From Shewanella psychrophila (GTDB lineage: Bacteria; Pseudomonadota; Gammaproteobacteria; Enterobacterales; Shewanellaceae): 64,000 bases of DNA. Of the stretch, positions 37,324 to 48,831 are shown one piece after another. A model generated the notes under the pieces. It saw nothing but the letters and a program-made list of their open reading frames with translations. It was not told where the DNA came from and did not search any database. Made by a program: the position numbers and the translations under genes. The number at the start of each line of letters is the position of its first letter. The first letter of the stretch is position 1. The stretch lies in NCBI RefSeq assembly GCF_002005305.1, contig NZ_CP014782.1, positions 5,890,001-5,954,000 of the forward strand, read 5' to 3'.

Positions 37324-37344
37324 TATCCTGTTTCCTATAAACCG

Positions 37345-39750
37345 CTAAATCGGTGAACCAGGTGGCATTTTAAGCGGCTCGGCTATCAGTTTCGCCCTAG
37401 GATCTTTCATGCCTCTCTCTACGCCATCTGCAAGCCAGGCAAAATGAGCGGCCTCATAGGCGCTGACTCTCTTAACCTTACGTTTAAGCTGCTTGAGCGT
37501 ATAACGCAGACGGTCTGCCAATTGTGCCTTCACCTCTGGGCGAGTCTGTTTAGCATGGTAGCTTGCTAACAACTCGTCGATTATCACGCTGTTAACCCGC
37601 ATCCAGACCCCTTGCTCGGCGCCATTAGGGATATCATCATACAATGTACTGCCCAGTAGCTTATCGACTAATGCCGGAACAGATAACTGTTCCCTATCGC
37701 CGATATAGCCTTGATTGACTCGATTGAGTCGTTGAGGCGCGAGAAGCTGTTTGGCTGTATGACGACTCAAGACTTCGGCCATACCGAGGGGATCTGTGAT
37801 AACACCAAGACCCGAATCGAAACTCTCACGTGTCCTGTTGTAGTTGCCCGCTTTGGGCACTAAAGATTCCTGCAATGACTGGGAGATAGCTAGCGCCTTA
37901 GGTGACAAGGTCTCCAGCAAGGCATCCAGAGCACTCTTCTGTAACTGAGGCGCAATATAATGCCATGACTCACCGTCGACGCCTTCGCTATAACTGTAAT
38001 CTGTGCCACCGATAAATTTAGCTGCGGCAGTGATCTGATAACGGTTTAGCAGATAGATGGGCACGAAAATGTCGCTTAGCTCACCTTTCGGCTGCCCGGC
38101 TAACAATGCCGAAGGAGAAAAATCATTAATAGCCTTGGCTCGCACCTTATCGATACGGACAAGCTCGGCAACAGGATCACTGCCATTATCCCAAAGACTG
38201 GCGTAAGCATTGCTGGCCCCTTTCGAGCGTGAATCAGCTTCACCTATATAACGCAGCCCTTGGCGTTGCACTTTAGCCATCAGCTCAGATAACAGAGCCG
38301 ATTCTGAGGCAGAGTCGGCATATTCACTATAACCATATTCGACAATATACTTATCCCAGGCACCGACACCTACGCCGTAGGGCGCCGAAATATCTATTTT
38401 TTCGCCTTTCAATGTCGCCTGTGGATGCGGATAATCCATCACAGAGGCATTATCATTACTCGAAGCTGCAAAGTTATGATCGAAACCTAAGGTATGACCA
38501 ACCTCATGGGCCGCAAGTTGACGAATGCGAGCCAATGAAAGCGCCATAGAGGCATCTTCGGCGGCCTGTCTATCTTCCCAACCAGCAGTGAGGCCACGGG
38601 CAATCATATGGTCTTGGCGAACCCTTTGGCTACCTAAGGTCACATGTCCCTTGATGATCTCGCCAGTCCTTGGATCTGTAACCGCAGAGCCATATGACCA
38701 GCCTCGCGTCGCCCTGTGTACCCATTGGATCACGTTATAGCGGACATCTTGAGGATCGGCATCTTCGGGTAATAACTCGACTTTAAACCCACCGATGAAG
38801 CCTGCTTGCTCAAATGCCTCTTCCCACCAACTTGCGCCCTCTAACAGTGCACTGCGGATTGGTTCAGGTACACCGGGATCCAAATAGTAGGTGATAGGCT
38901 TGATCACTTCACTGGGCTCAGAGCCCGGATTCACTTTCTGCAGGCGATGACGCAACAGATGACGTTGACGAATATCCTGATTAACCTGAGTACCATAATC
39001 CAGATACTCATCGGATAGATAACCACTCATAGGGTGATAATCACGCGCCACATAGCCTTCTTCCGGCAACTGAATGAAGGAGTAGCGCAAGCGAACCGAC
39101 ATATGGTTAGCATCGGGTGTCACCTGAGCCACATAGTTTCCCGCCTTGGTACTATTGAAGGTCAGCAATACATCGACATCGCTGTTCCGCTCAAAAGACT
39201 TAACCCCTTGGGGCAAGATGAGTGAACGACTTTTATCCAGTTGATAGCTGCCTTGCTTAGTGTCTTCGAGAACCGAAGATATACCGTGGAGATCGTTAAT
39301 CACCAGATCATTGATCGACACAAGATCTCGCTTACCATCTATGATCTTGCCTCGCCAGAGCACTGATTCGGCAAAGGCTTCTTTAACCGCTCTGAGCTCG
39401 GCGGCATTATCGGTATTGGCGCGATATTGAGTATTAAGCTGCTTCAGGATCAAGTAGGGTCCATGACGCTCAAATTGCACCATGCGAGTATAACCAAGCT
39501 GACCACGATCTAAGCCGATATCGTTAGAGCCGACACCATGGGGTAAACTTGTGAGCAAAAGAAAAGGCTGATCTAACTTGTTTGCTTCGAGGTAAAGCTC
39601 ACCATCAGCTTTAGAATAAAACAGATTGATAAAGCCGCTTGCTGACTGGCTTTTCTTGATAATAGTGGCGGTATTACTTGGATCTGCGACAACATCGACG
39701 ACGGGCACAGAGAAAAGTACTATCGCCAAGGCAAGATTATAGGGCTTCAT
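37345..39750 (-). CDS. Exported zinc metalloprotease (DUF5117/DUF4953 metzincin)
   Basis: 801 residues with signal peptide ending VVDVVADPSN. The N-terminal half matches DUF5117 (LLTSLPHGVGSNDIGLDRGQLG; QFERHGPYLILKQLN). The catalytic DUF4953 domain has AAHEVGHTLGFDHNFAAS, the metzincin HExxHxxGxxH site, followed by SVMDYPHP with the Met-turn. Such proteins are periplasmic or outer-membrane peptidases of unknown substrate. Monocistronic. Confidence 0.92.
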   Translation of the reverse strand: MKPYNLALAIVLFSVPVVDVVADPSNTATIIKKSQSASGFINLFYSKADGELYLEANKLDQPFLLLTSLPHGVGSNDIGLDRGQLGYTRMVQFERHGPYLILKQLNTQYRANTDNAAELRAVKEAFAESVLWRGKIIDGKRDLVSINDLVINDLHGISSVLEDTKQGSYQLDKSRSLILPQGVKSFERNSDVDVLLTFNSTKAGNYVAQVTPDANHMSVRLRYSFIQLPEEGYVARDYHPMSGYLSDEYLDYGTQVNQDIRQRHLLRHRLQKVNPGSEPSEVIKPITYYLDPGVPEPIRSALLEGASWWEEAFEQAGFIGGFKVELLPEDADPQDVRYNVIQWVHRATRGWSYGSAVTDPRTGEIIKGHVTLGSQRVRQDHMIARGLTAGWEDRQAAEDASMALSLARIRQLAAHEVGHTLGFDHNFAASSNDNASVMDYPHPQATLKGEKIDISAPYGVGVGAWDKYIVEYGYSEYADSASESALLSELMAKVQRQGLRYIGEADSRSKGASNAYASLWDNGSDPVAELVRIDKVRAKAINDFSPSALLAGQPKGELSDIFVPIYLLNRYQITAAAKFIGGTDYSYSEGVDGESWHYIAPQLQKSALDALLETLSPKALAISQSLQESLVPKAGNYNRTRESFDSGLGVITDPLGMAEVLSRHTAKQLLAPQRLNRVNQGYIGDREQLSVPALVDKLLGSTLYDDIPNGAEQGVWMRVNSVIIDELLASYHAKQTRPEVKAQLADRLRYTLKQLKRKVKRVSAYEAAHFAWLADGVERGMKDPRAKLIAEPLKMPPGSPI

Positions 39751-39850
39751 TTGGTCTCCTTGAATGAGGCTATTACACCTGCAGATCTCAACAATTCAAT
39801 ATTAATTTTTGTTTTATGTTGATATTCTGTTCTAATTTTGCACTAAAAAC

Positions 39851-39884
39851 ACTAAAGGGATAGCTTAACAGCTATCCCTTTAGT
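39851..39884 (-). terminator. Terminator of the hybrid kinase gene
   Basis: ACTAAAGGGATAGC pairs with GCTATCCCTTTAGT around TTAACA, then TGTTTTTAG on the minus strand. Confidence 0.85.
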
Positions 39885-39972
39885 CTCAAGTGTAAATCAT
39901 TCATTTAGTCCACTCTATATGGAAATAGCTTAATTCTTCATATCTAGAGTGTGCAACAAGAAAATTAACCCC

Positions 39973-42900
39973 TTAATCCACTTCTTCTTTCAGTTTGATC
40001 CAATAACTTAGGGTATCGAACAATTCATTGAGAACAATCGGCTTAGTGATATGAGCATTCATCCCCGCCGACAGACTCTTCTCTCTATCCCCGGACATGG
40101 CGTGAGCCGTCATGGCTATGATAGGCAGTTCCTGCAGACTAAAGTGCTTCCTGAGCTCTATCGTTGCTGTTAACCCGTCCATCACAGGCATCTGAATATC
40201 CATGAGTACCGCATCAAAATTTTTCTCGGCGATCATGTCTATGGCGATTTGACCGTTATCGGCAACATCAACCTCGTAACCAGCGCTCTTAAGGAGTTCA
40301 GTCGCCACCTGCTGATTGATAAAGTTATCCTCTACTAACAAGACCACGCCCGCATGTTCATCCACAACCTCTTCTGCTTCTACTTCTACCACAGAAGTTA
40401 CCTTAGGCTCTTCAGCAAAGGCACCGATGATTTCATCGAACAAAGCCGATGCTTTAAACGGCTTCTGCAACATGGCGTAGATGTTTGAGCGCTCCGCATC
40501 TTCCTTGAGAGGCTCCGCGGCGTAGGCTGTCATCATGATGACGACGGGACGCTTTTCTAATCGACCATCGGCCACCATACGGTCCAGCTCTTCAATCACC
40601 TGAATGCCATCCATCTCTGGCATCATCCAGTCGAGCAGAAGAAGATCGACTGATGATTTTTCTAGCTTATATAGCGCCTCCGAACCATTGGCCGCGGTAT
40701 CCACTTCGAAATGGAAGTCACGCATCACGGCGGAATAGATCTGCAATGCCGTCGGGTTATCATCCACCACTAAGGTCTTAAGATTACCTAAGCGTTCAGG
40801 CACTATCATAGGCTTAACTTCCGCCTCTTCGGCGATCTCGAAGCTGATGGTGAAGCTGAAAGTACTGCCGATCCCCATCTCACTCTGTACCTGCATCTGA
40901 CCGCCCATCATGGACACCAGATGCTTACTAATCGAAAGACCCAGACCGGTACCACCATACTTACGTGTAGTAGAGCCATCGGCTTGGGCGAAGGCATCGA
41001 ACAAGCTTGCCTGCTGTTCCTTACTGATCCCTATGCCTGTATCGCGGACCCAGAACTTGAGGGTGATGCGATGATCGCGCTCACCCACATCTTCACAGCC
41101 TAACTCGATCTCACCAGTTTGAGTAAACTTAACCGCATTAGAGAGCATGTTGATCAGTACCTGACCTAATCGCAGGGGATCCCCCTCGAGAATTAACCCG
41201 GCAGTGACCGGTGCGTAAAGTAACAGCTCGACTCCCTTCTGCTGGGACTTAAGTGCATTGAGATCTAGGGCATGATCCAACACTTTATCCAGCGGGAACG
41301 CCACCTTTTCAAGCTCTAGTTTACCCGCCTCGATCTTAGATAAATCGAGAATATCGTTGATGATCCTGAGCAGAGACTGAGCCGAGAAGCCGGCCTTCTC
41401 CAGATAATCTTCCTGTTTGGGCGTAAGCTCTGTGCGCTGAGCCAGCTGTAACATGCCGATAATGGCATTCATGGGTGTGCGGATTTCATGGCTCATATTG
41501 GCCAGGAATTCACTCTTATACAGGTTGGCAGATTCTGCATCTTGCTTAGCCTCAAGCAGTGCGACCTCGTTACTTTTATGGCGGGTAATATCTTTATGAG
41601 TTCCTACCATACGTTTAGGCTGATTATTGGGTGTAAACTCCACCACACGGCCACGAGAGAGTAACCAGTGATACTGACCACTCTTGCCACGCATCCTGAA
41701 TTCGATATCGAAAGCACCGATGGGATCCCCAAGATACTGTTCGCGATACTCCTCCACCCGGATCCTGTCGTCGGGATGAATAAGATCGTCTAAGGTTGAG
41801 ACTAAAGCCGGAAACTCATTGGTCTTGTAGCCAAGCATGGAGTAGTAAGCGGGATTACAGATAATCTGTTTCGAATCCAGATACCAATCCCATAAGCCAT
41901 CTTCTACCGCATCCATGGCTAAGTGATAACGCTCTTCCGACAATCTTAACTGCTCGGCTGACTCATACTCGCGAGTCACATCTCGCCACACGGCAATCAG
42001 GCCTAACAGCTCACCGCGTCTATTGTAAAAAGGCAGCTTAAGGGTATCGAGTAGCACAGGCTTGCCAGCGAGTTCCACCTTCTCCTGATATCTAAGGGGA
42101 GTACGTTCCAATAGCACACGCTCATCTTCCGCCTTAATCCGCACCGACTGTTCTTTGGAGGTTAGTTTTATCGACTCCTGGCCAATGAGTTCACTCTCGG
42201 TATAGCCCAACATGCGTTCGGCAGACTTATTACAGCCTAAATATTTACCCTCTTTATCCTTGAAGACAATCGCCTCGGGAATGGAGTCGAGTAAAGATCT
42301 CAGTAAGGCATATTCCCGCTCTCGCCGCTCAGTGGTCTCTTTGAGTCGTTCGGTACGGCGCGCCACCAGCTTATCCAATCGGCGATTTTGCTCTGCTAAG
42401 TGCCTGGTATATTGTTGGTTCTCTTCAAAAATTCGACTCACTAATTGGAACCAAGGCTCCCAGCCCTGGGAGATCTGCTCTGGCGGTTTGCGAGGCTCCT
42501 GGGAACATCCCTCTAAGTGGGTTAAAAGTCGTGAGGCCGGGTTCACAAATGAGCGTCGGGTCTGCCAATGTACTATGGTCACCAATATCGATAAGGCCAA
42601 TACTACTAAGATGAAGGTCAGCTCCAGTTTTTCCCAAGAGTCCTTAAACAGATCATCTCTATCTTGCAGATAGAGTAGGCGCCAGGGGGTATTCTGCAAC
42701 GCTACCGAGTGGATGTAGTATCCATTCCTGATGATCCCTTCATGGGCATCAAACAGCTCAGACTCAGGAATAGAATGTAATTCAGAAGGGATCTTCTGAC
42801 TGATATGAAAGACACGACTGATCTCAGAGTTATCTGAATCACTATGGGAAAGAATATTGTTTTTTTGATCTAACAGGATCACCGTACCCGGCATCTTGAA

Positions 42901-43680
42901 GTAGAGACGTATCTGCCTCGCAAGCGAGGCCAAGGTCATGTCCAGGTTGATCGAACCAATAAATTCATCTTCCAGATAGATGGGCACACCTAAGGTGGTC
43001 AGCAAGCCTTTATCTGTTGGATCAACGTAAGCCGGGCTCCAGAACACGCTTCGCTGGGGGTTCATGGCTGGCGTAGCTAGCTGAAACTGGTTCTTATTAA
43101 GCAGTTCCTCTCTGAACCTTTGATCGTCCGATGGCCAAGGGTAATAGGACATGATCCTACGTTTAGAGATGTAATAGATAGATGAAGCTTTGGGGGCCGC
43201 TTCGGTTGCCACCGGAAAGGAGAGCGAAAGCTCGAACAACATCTCCAATTCCTGATAAAACTTCTCGCTGCGACCATTGAGAGAACCAGCACCTGTAATG
43301 CGCCCCATGTTGGTGAAAGGTTCACCACTCTGTGCGTAACTTGGCTCTAAGGTAAAATACTGACCACTCTCGTTGAATTTTTCATATTGAGGTAAACGGT
43401 CTTTACGCACCAGTTCACCAAGCCTCAGATGATCGACTGCAACATTTCTCAGACTCTTTACCGCTCGGATACTCGACTCCAGCAAGAGATCGATCTGCAG
43501 AACATGTCGCTCTACCTGCTCTTCTCTTTGCTCCATAAGCTGAGTTTTCTGGCGTTCGAAGAAGAACCAAGCAGTGATCAGCGCCATGATGATCACGCCA
43601 ATATAAGTATAAAAAACAGCACGATTATAGTTTTTCTGTATCGGCGACTTCAGTTGAAGATCTGGCTCAGTCGGTTTCAT
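39973..43680 (-). CDS. Hybrid sensor histidine kinase / response regulator
   Basis: 1235 residues, inner membrane. Order: TM1 (about 21-41), a large periplasmic Cache-type sensor (SIYYISKRRIMSYYPWP; GSINLDMTLASLARQI), TM2 (about 350-370), two PAS/PAC domains (LLDSIPEAIVFKDKEGKYLGCN; VEDGLWDWYLDSKQIICN), HisKA with SHEIRTPMNAIIGM, HATPase with NMLSNAVKFTQ and GTGLGLSISK, then two receiver domains (LLLLDWMMPEMDG; DAVLMDIQMPVMDG). No Hpt domain, so phosphoryl transfer must go through a separate Hpt protein. Signal and output unknown; no partner gene adjoins. Confidence 0.94.
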   Translation of the reverse strand: MKPTEPDLQLKSPIQKNYNRAVFYTYIGVIIMALITAWFFFERQKTQLMEQREEQVERHVLQIDLLLESSIRAVKSLRNVAVDHLRLGELVRKDRLPQYEKFNESGQYFTLEPSYAQSGEPFTNMGRITGAGSLNGRSEKFYQELEMLFELSLSFPVATEAAPKASSIYYISKRRIMSYYPWPSDDQRFREELLNKNQFQLATPAMNPQRSVFWSPAYVDPTDKGLLTTLGVPIYLEDEFIGSINLDMTLASLARQIRLYFKMPGTVILLDQKNNILSHSDSDNSEISRVFHISQKIPSELHSIPESELFDAHEGIIRNGYYIHSVALQNTPWRLLYLQDRDDLFKDSWEKLELTFILVVLALSILVTIVHWQTRRSFVNPASRLLTHLEGCSQEPRKPPEQISQGWEPWFQLVSRIFEENQQYTRHLAEQNRRLDKLVARRTERLKETTERREREYALLRSLLDSIPEAIVFKDKEGKYLGCNKSAERMLGYTESELIGQESIKLTSKEQSVRIKAEDERVLLERTPLRYQEKVELAGKPVLLDTLKLPFYNRRGELLGLIAVWRDVTREYESAEQLRLSEERYHLAMDAVEDGLWDWYLDSKQIICNPAYYSMLGYKTNEFPALVSTLDDLIHPDDRIRVEEYREQYLGDPIGAFDIEFRMRGKSGQYHWLLSRGRVVEFTPNNQPKRMVGTHKDITRHKSNEVALLEAKQDAESANLYKSEFLANMSHEIRTPMNAIIGMLQLAQRTELTPKQEDYLEKAGFSAQSLLRIINDILDLSKIEAGKLELEKVAFPLDKVLDHALDLNALKSQQKGVELLLYAPVTAGLILEGDPLRLGQVLINMLSNAVKFTQTGEIELGCEDVGERDHRITLKFWVRDTGIGISKEQQASLFDAFAQADGSTTRKYGGTGLGLSISKHLVSMMGGQMQVQSEMGIGSTFSFTISFEIAEEAEVKPMIVPERLGNLKTLVVDDNPTALQIYSAVMRDFHFEVDTAANGSEALYKLEKSSVDLLLLDWMMPEMDGIQVIEELDRMVADGRLEKRPVVIMMTAYAAEPLKEDAERSNIYAMLQKPFKASALFDEIIGAFAEEPKVTSVVEVEAEEVVDEHAGVVLLVEDNFINQQVATELLKSAGYEVDVADNGQIAIDMIAEKNFDAVLMDIQMPVMDGLTATIELRKHFSLQELPIIAMTAHAMSGDREKSLSAGMNAHITKPIVLNELFDTLSYWIKLKEEVD

Positions 43681-43887
43681 TCATGACCCTTGAATAAGCC
43701 TGCAATTCCCTGCACAGACTCTAAATTTCATTAACAGTATAGTATCAGGAAGATAGATGAATTGAATACACTATATTAGTCTAATAAGTTAACTAAGGTG
43801 AGATAACGAGCACAGATAAACACCTAGCTTACAGATAGATACAGAGATGATTAAAATTTTACCCTAGTGCTACATTTCTCTCTCTAC

Positions 43888-43930
43888 ACAAAATAATAAG
43901 ACCCCCATAGAGATGGAGGCCTTATTTTGA
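43888..43930 (-). terminator. Terminator of the PhoH gene
   Basis: CAAAATAATAAG...CCAT pairs with ATGG...CCTTATTTTG with small internal mismatches; short AT tail. Confidence 0.65.
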
Positions 43931-43959
43931 GGGCTAAAAAGGCGAACGGCTCGAATAAC

Positions 43960-45354
43960 TTAGAGGTTTTCCTCGGCAAATTCGGCCAGACGTGAGCGTA
44001 CAACACCATTGAGATAGATGTTGGCACTGCCTTCGAAGTCTTTGAAACGTTCAACGATATAAGTCAATCCCGATGTCACTGCAGTGAGATAGTTAGAATC
44101 GATCTGCGACAGGTTACCGCTACAGATAAGCTTAGTTCCCTCGCCCATACGGGTGATCATGGTTTTTATCTGGGAAGCCGTCAGGTTCTGACACTCATCG
44201 AGGATCACCACTGAGTTCTGTATCGAGCGGCCACGCATAAAGTTGATGGATTTGAACTGAACATTGGCTTTATCCATGATGTAATTCATGCTGCCACTGG
44301 GGTTCACATCATTCTTATGCAGTACTTCTAAGGTATCGGTTATCGCCGCAAGCCAAGGCGTCATCTTCTCCTCTTCGGTGCCAGGAAGAAAGCCTATAGA
44401 CTCGGCGATCTCCGGCGTATTACGGGTCACGATAACTTTATCGTAAAGCCCTCTCTCCACCACCATCTCCAGAGCAGCAGCCATGGCTAATAGCGTCTTA
44501 CCACAACCTGCAGGTCCCGTGAGGATCACCAGGTCAATGTCCGGATCCAGCAGAGCCTGCATCGCCATGCCCTGATAAATATTCTTCGGACGTATGCCCC
44601 ATGCATCTATGTTGAGTAATCTATCTTTACCTAGATCCAAGAGTTTAAGGTCACCATTGGTCTTCTCCAGCACCCGGGCGCAGAAGTTGGAGTCTTCGTC
44701 TAGCAAGTATTGATTGATATAGAAATTCTCATCTCCGACCTCAAGGGTTGGTACCGTATGTACGGTATGACGTCCATGGGACTCGGTAGAAACATGCTCC
44801 TTACGTTCCCAAAAATCACCCTTGAATTGATGAAATCCAGTAGTTAGGAAGCGAATATCATCGATGAGCTGATCGGTGCGGTAATCCTCAACCTGTTTGA
44901 TGCCCGCCCCTTTAGCCTTGAGGCGCATGTTGATGTCTTTAGTGACGAGAACGACATTACGGGGCTGATGGATTTTTTGCAGGTGTAGTGCGGTGTTGAT
45001 GATGCGGTTATCGTTATTGTCGCCTGGTAAGGAGGCATGGGTCATTTCGAGTTGGTGATCGGGAAAGATGGACAAGGTGCCACAGGCATCACCGTGATCT
45101 TCTCGCCGTGGCAGTTTGACCCCTTGGAGTATCTGCTCTGGGGTGGTTTTACCGCCGAGTATGTCTTCGAGTGCCCTGATGGCAACCCGTGCGTCTCTAC
45201 TTACGTCTCGCTTTCTATCTTTAATCTGATCCAGTTCTTCCAGAACTGTCATGGGGACAACTACATCGTGTTCCTTAAATGAATAAATGGCTAAAGGTTC
45301 GTGTAGTAATACATTGGTATCCAGTACAAACAACTTTCTGTCGTCTTGTTCCAT
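43960..45354 (-). CDS. PhoH-family ATPase with N-terminal PIN domain (YlaK-like)
   Basis: 464 residues. The N-terminal PIN nuclease-like domain has acidic residues in FVLDTNVLLHEP, LEELDQIKD and VVLVTKDINMRLKA. The C-terminal PhoH ATPase has Walker A GPAGCGKTLLA, VTRNTPEIAESIGFLPGTEEEKM and the DECQNLT Walker-B-like motif. PIN-PhoH proteins act as RNA helicase/nucleases (known for mycobacterial PhoH2); role here inferred. Divergent from rapA. Confidence 0.93.
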   Translation of the reverse strand: MEQDDRKLFVLDTNVLLHEPLAIYSFKEHDVVVPMTVLEELDQIKDRKRDVSRDARVAIRALEDILGGKTTPEQILQGVKLPRREDHGDACGTLSIFPDHQLEMTHASLPGDNNDNRIINTALHLQKIHQPRNVVLVTKDINMRLKAKGAGIKQVEDYRTDQLIDDIRFLTTGFHQFKGDFWERKEHVSTESHGRHTVHTVPTLEVGDENFYINQYLLDEDSNFCARVLEKTNGDLKLLDLGKDRLLNIDAWGIRPKNIYQGMAMQALLDPDIDLVILTGPAGCGKTLLAMAAALEMVVERGLYDKVIVTRNTPEIAESIGFLPGTEEEKMTPWLAAITDTLEVLHKNDVNPSGSMNYIMDKANVQFKSINFMRGRSIQNSVVILDECQNLTASQIKTMITRMGEGTKLICSGNLSQIDSNYLTAVTSGLTYIVERFKDFEGSANIYLNGVVRSRLAEFAEENL

Positions 45355-45760
45355 GGCGCCTCCAATTATTTCTCTCTATATAATGTATGTATTCACGGCT
45401 CCTAGTCCTTAATAAGTCCTTTAAAAATCATGTCGAGTAAGAAGTTTCAGTGACCACAAACAGTAAAAAACAGCTATCACCTTGATTTCATACTGACACT
45501 ATTAAAGTGCCGCTTCAATCACTTGCTTAGAACTTTCTATAATTGAGAGTCACTTAGTTAGATTACACTGATATGACAAAATCCGGAGAAACAAACTACT
45601 TGTATGATTTGTAATCGACACTTTTACTAATTAAGCTTAGGTTCGACACCAAATTGAGGTCGATTAAGCCCCTCGATAAAAGCTCCTAGCCTTGCACTTT
45701 TAGGGAGTTTAGGTAAAATACGCGCCCTTTCGTGGTTCACCCGTAGATGAGAAATAGTTA
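45355..45760. other. Divergent promoter region phoH/rapA
   Basis: 406 bp with no ORF of note. AT-rich; no convincing operator or terminator recognised. Confidence 0.5.
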
Positions 45761-48667
45761 ATGCCCTTTTCCTTAGGTCAACGCTGGATAAGTGATACCG
45801 AATCAGAACTTGGTTTAGGTACAGTCGTAGGATTAGAAGGCCGTATGGTCACGCTGATGTTTCCAGCAACCGATGAGAACAGGCTGTTCTCACGCACCGA
45901 GGCTCCCCTGACTCGAGTTATTTATAATCCTGGCGATAAAGTTGAAAGCCATGAAGGATGGAGCCTGACCGTCAGTGAGCTTGAAGAGAAGAATGAGCTC
46001 ATTATCTACCACGGAATTCACACCGAAACTGGTGAGCAAGTCTCGCTCAGAGAGACCCTACTCAACCACAATGTTAGATTCAATAAGCCTCAAGACAGAC
46101 TATTCGCCGGTCAGATCGATCGCTTAGACAGATTCGGCGTCCGCTACCAGAGCCAATTATTGAGAAATAAACTGGCCACATCGGATCTTCTGGGATTACA
46201 GGGACCGAGAGTCGGCCTGATCCCACATCAGCAGTGGATCGCCCATGAAGTGGGTCGCCGTTTTGCTCCTAGAGTATTACTCGCCGATGAAGTAGGCCTA
46301 GGTAAGACAATCGAGGCGGGATTGATCATTCATCAGCAGCTGCTTACCGGCCGCGCCGAGCGAATTCTGGTTATCGTTCCCGATACCCTACGTCATCAGT
46401 GGCTTGTCGAGATGCTGCGCCGCTTCAACCTGAAATTCTCTGTATTCGATGAAGACAGATGTATCGAAGCTTACGCCGATAACGACAATCCATTTTATAC
46501 CGAACAACTGGTGATCTGCTCACTGGAGCTATTACGCAAGAAGAAACGCCTAGAACAAGCCATAGATGCCGATTGGGATCTTATGATTGTCGATGAAGCA
46601 CATCATCTGGAGTGGACCGAAGAAGCACCTAGCCGCGCCTACCGTATCGTTGAAGCCCTGAGTGAAGTCGTACCTGGCGTATTGCTACTTACAGCGACGC
46701 CGGATCAACTGGGTCATCAGAGTCACTTTGCCAGATTACGCTTGCTGGATCCCGATCGTTTCTACGATTATGAGGCCTTCCTCGAAGAGGAAAACAGCTA
46801 CAAAGATGTTGCCAGTGCTGCCGAAGCGCTTGCTAGTGGCGACACACTGAGCAGCGAAGCTGTATCTCAGTTGACGACTCTGCTCAGTGAGAAAGATATC
46901 GACGAGACTCTGGAGTTAATTCAGGCAAGCGATGCCGATGTGGACAAGCAACAAGCCGCCCGTGATGAGCTGTTGCAAGATCTACTGGACAGACATGGCA
47001 CAGGCCGAGTCCTGTACCGTAACAGCCGCGCATCGGTTAAAGGCTTCCCTACGCGTATCTTCCATGCACATCCGCAAGCTATGCCAAGTCAATATGTGAC
47101 GGCTGCGCGAGTTGGCGCCATGATGAATGGCCACTTAGATACCCCGGCTAAGGTCAAACAGGCCCTTAGCCCTGAAAAAATCTATCAAGATTTTGAGAGC
47201 AGCAGTGCCAGTTGGTGGAAATTTGATCCCAGAGTCGATTGGCTCATCGAGTTTTTGAAGACCAACCGTAGCAAGAAGGTGCTGATTATTGCCAGCCAAG
47301 CGGAAACCGCACTGAGCCTTGAAGAAGCTCTGCGTACCCGTGAAGGTATTCAAGCGACCGTGTTCCATGAGGGCATGTCGATTATCGAACGAGATAAGGC
47401 TGGCGCCTACTTTGCTCAGGAAACTGGTGGTGCTCAGGCGCTCATCTGTAGCGAAATTGGCTCAGAGGGACGAAACTTCCAGTTTGCCAGTCAGTTAATC
47501 CTGTTTGATCTGCCCCTGAATCCGGATCTGCTGGAGCAACGCATCGGCCGTTTAGATCGTATCGGTCAAAACAACGATGTCGAGATCCACTTGCCTTATC
47601 TAGCAGGAACGGCCCAAGAGTGTCTGATGCAGTGGTATCACACTGGACTCAATGCGTTCGAGCAGACCTGTCCAAGTGGGCACATACTCTTCAACGAGTT
47701 CTCTGAGTCTCTGCTTTCTCAGTTGATCACCCAAGACGAATCTGCGCTCCAAGAATTGCTAAGCAATACTCAGACTCGTTATCAAGAGCTAAAGACGGCA
47801 ATGGAACAAGGCCGAGATAAGCTGCTTGAAATCAACTCCCATGGTGGCGATCGCGCAACTAAGTTGGTGCAGCGTCTGGCTGAACGCGATGAAGACACTC
47901 AACTTATCGGCTCAGTTATCCGTTTATGGGACATCATAGGTGTCGAGCAGGAAGACTGCGGTGAAAACACCATAGTGCTCAAGACCAGTGAACATATGAT
48001 GTTCCCGACTTACCCGGGATTATCCGAAGATGGCATGACTATCACCTTCGACAGAGAAATGGCCCTGTCCCGTGATGATATTGCCCTTATCACTCAGGAG
48101 CATCCTCTGGTTCAGACAGGTTTAGACTTGATCACCTCGTCCGAAACGGGTAGCACCAGCGTAGCGGTATTGAAGAATAAGGCACTCCCTGCAGGAACCA
48201 TCTTCCTCGAGCTGATCTATATGGCCGATGCTTCGGCACCTAAATCGAGCCAACTATATCGATACCTACCGCCAACACCTGTACGTATCTTACTGGACAA
48301 GAACGGCAACAACTTGTCTGACAATGTTACTTACGAGAGTTTCAATAAGCAGCTTAGCGCGGTCAATCGACATATTGCCAGTAAGCTGGTCAACGCCTCT
48401 CAGTCCGTTTTACACCCCTTATTTGCTAAGGGAGAAGAGTTTGCACAGACCGAGCTTAAACTGCTTGCAGAGAGTGCCAGAGCAAAAATGACCTCTCAGC
48501 TCACGGTGGAGCTAGAACGTCTCGAATCACTCAAGGCTGTCAATCCTAACATTCGTGACGAAGAGATCACTCACCTGAAGGATCAGATGACCGAACTCAA
48601 TGGATACTTAGACGATAGCCTACTGCAACTCGATGCAGTGCGCTTGGTGCTAGTGAGCCACGCTTAA
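45761..48667 (+). CDS. rapA: RNA polymerase-associated ATPase RapA (HepA)
   Basis: 968-residue Swi2/Snf2-type ATPase that binds RNA polymerase and helps recycle it after termination; same length as E. coli RapA. The start [22 protein letters not shown] is canonical. Walker [15 protein letters not shown] lies near residue 180, DEAH near 280, the helicase motif LLTATP follows, and motif VI is [13 protein letters not shown]-terminal family region complete. Monocistronic, with a palindromic terminator behind it. Confidence 0.98.
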   Translation: MPFSLGQRWISDTESELGLGTVVGLEGRMVTLMFPATDENRLFSRTEAPLTRVIYNPGDKVESHEGWSLTVSELEEKNELIIYHGIHTETGEQVSLRETLLNHNVRFNKPQDRLFAGQIDRLDRFGVRYQSQLLRNKLATSDLLGLQGPRVGLIPHQQWIAHEVGRRFAPRVLLADEVGLGKTIEAGLIIHQQLLTGRAERILVIVPDTLRHQWLVEMLRRFNLKFSVFDEDRCIEAYADNDNPFYTEQLVICSLELLRKKKRLEQAIDADWDLMIVDEAHHLEWTEEAPSRAYRIVEALSEVVPGVLLLTATPDQLGHQSHFARLRLLDPDRFYDYEAFLEEENSYKDVASAAEALASGDTLSSEAVSQLTTLLSEKDIDETLELIQASDADVDKQQAARDELLQDLLDRHGTGRVLYRNSRASVKGFPTRIFHAHPQAMPSQYVTAARVGAMMNGHLDTPAKVKQALSPEKIYQDFESSSASWWKFDPRVDWLIEFLKTNRSKKVLIIASQAETALSLEEALRTREGIQATVFHEGMSIIERDKAGAYFAQETGGAQALICSEIGSEGRNFQFASQLILFDLPLNPDLLEQRIGRLDRIGQNNDVEIHLPYLAGTAQECLMQWYHTGLNAFEQTCPSGHILFNEFSESLLSQLITQDESALQELLSNTQTRYQELKTAMEQGRDKLLEINSHGGDRATKLVQRLAERDEDTQLIGSVIRLWDIIGVEQEDCGENTIVLKTSEHMMFPTYPGLSEDGMTITFDREMALSRDDIALITQEHPLVQTGLDLITSSETGSTSVAVLKNKALPAGTIFLELIYMADASAPKSSQLYRYLPPTPVRILLDKNGNNLSDNVTYESFNKQLSAVNRHIASKLVNASQSVLHPLFAKGEEFAQTELKLLAESARAKMTSQLTVELERLESLKAVNPNIRDEEITHLKDQMTELNGYLDDSLLQLDAVRLVLVSHA

Positions 48668-48693
48668 TACCTATCGGTATACAATTAGCTACT

Positions 48694-48721
48694 AGTCCCT
48701 AGGCTCGAGAACCTAGGGACT
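48694..48721 (+). terminator. rapA terminator (CTAGG type)
   Basis: AGTCCCTAGG (48694-48703) pairs with CCTAGGGACT (48712-48721) around CTCGAGAA. T-run weak. It belongs to the same palindrome type as 37297-37323 and 62225-62260. Confidence 0.7.
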
Positions 48722-48831
48722 AGGTCTAATCTCACTGACTAGTACCTGCCTGTATAAATTAAGCTTTTCCCTACATCGCCTTGCTATCCTGTTATACTTC
48801 ATAGACCTCAAACCCAATCAGTTCTACCTCT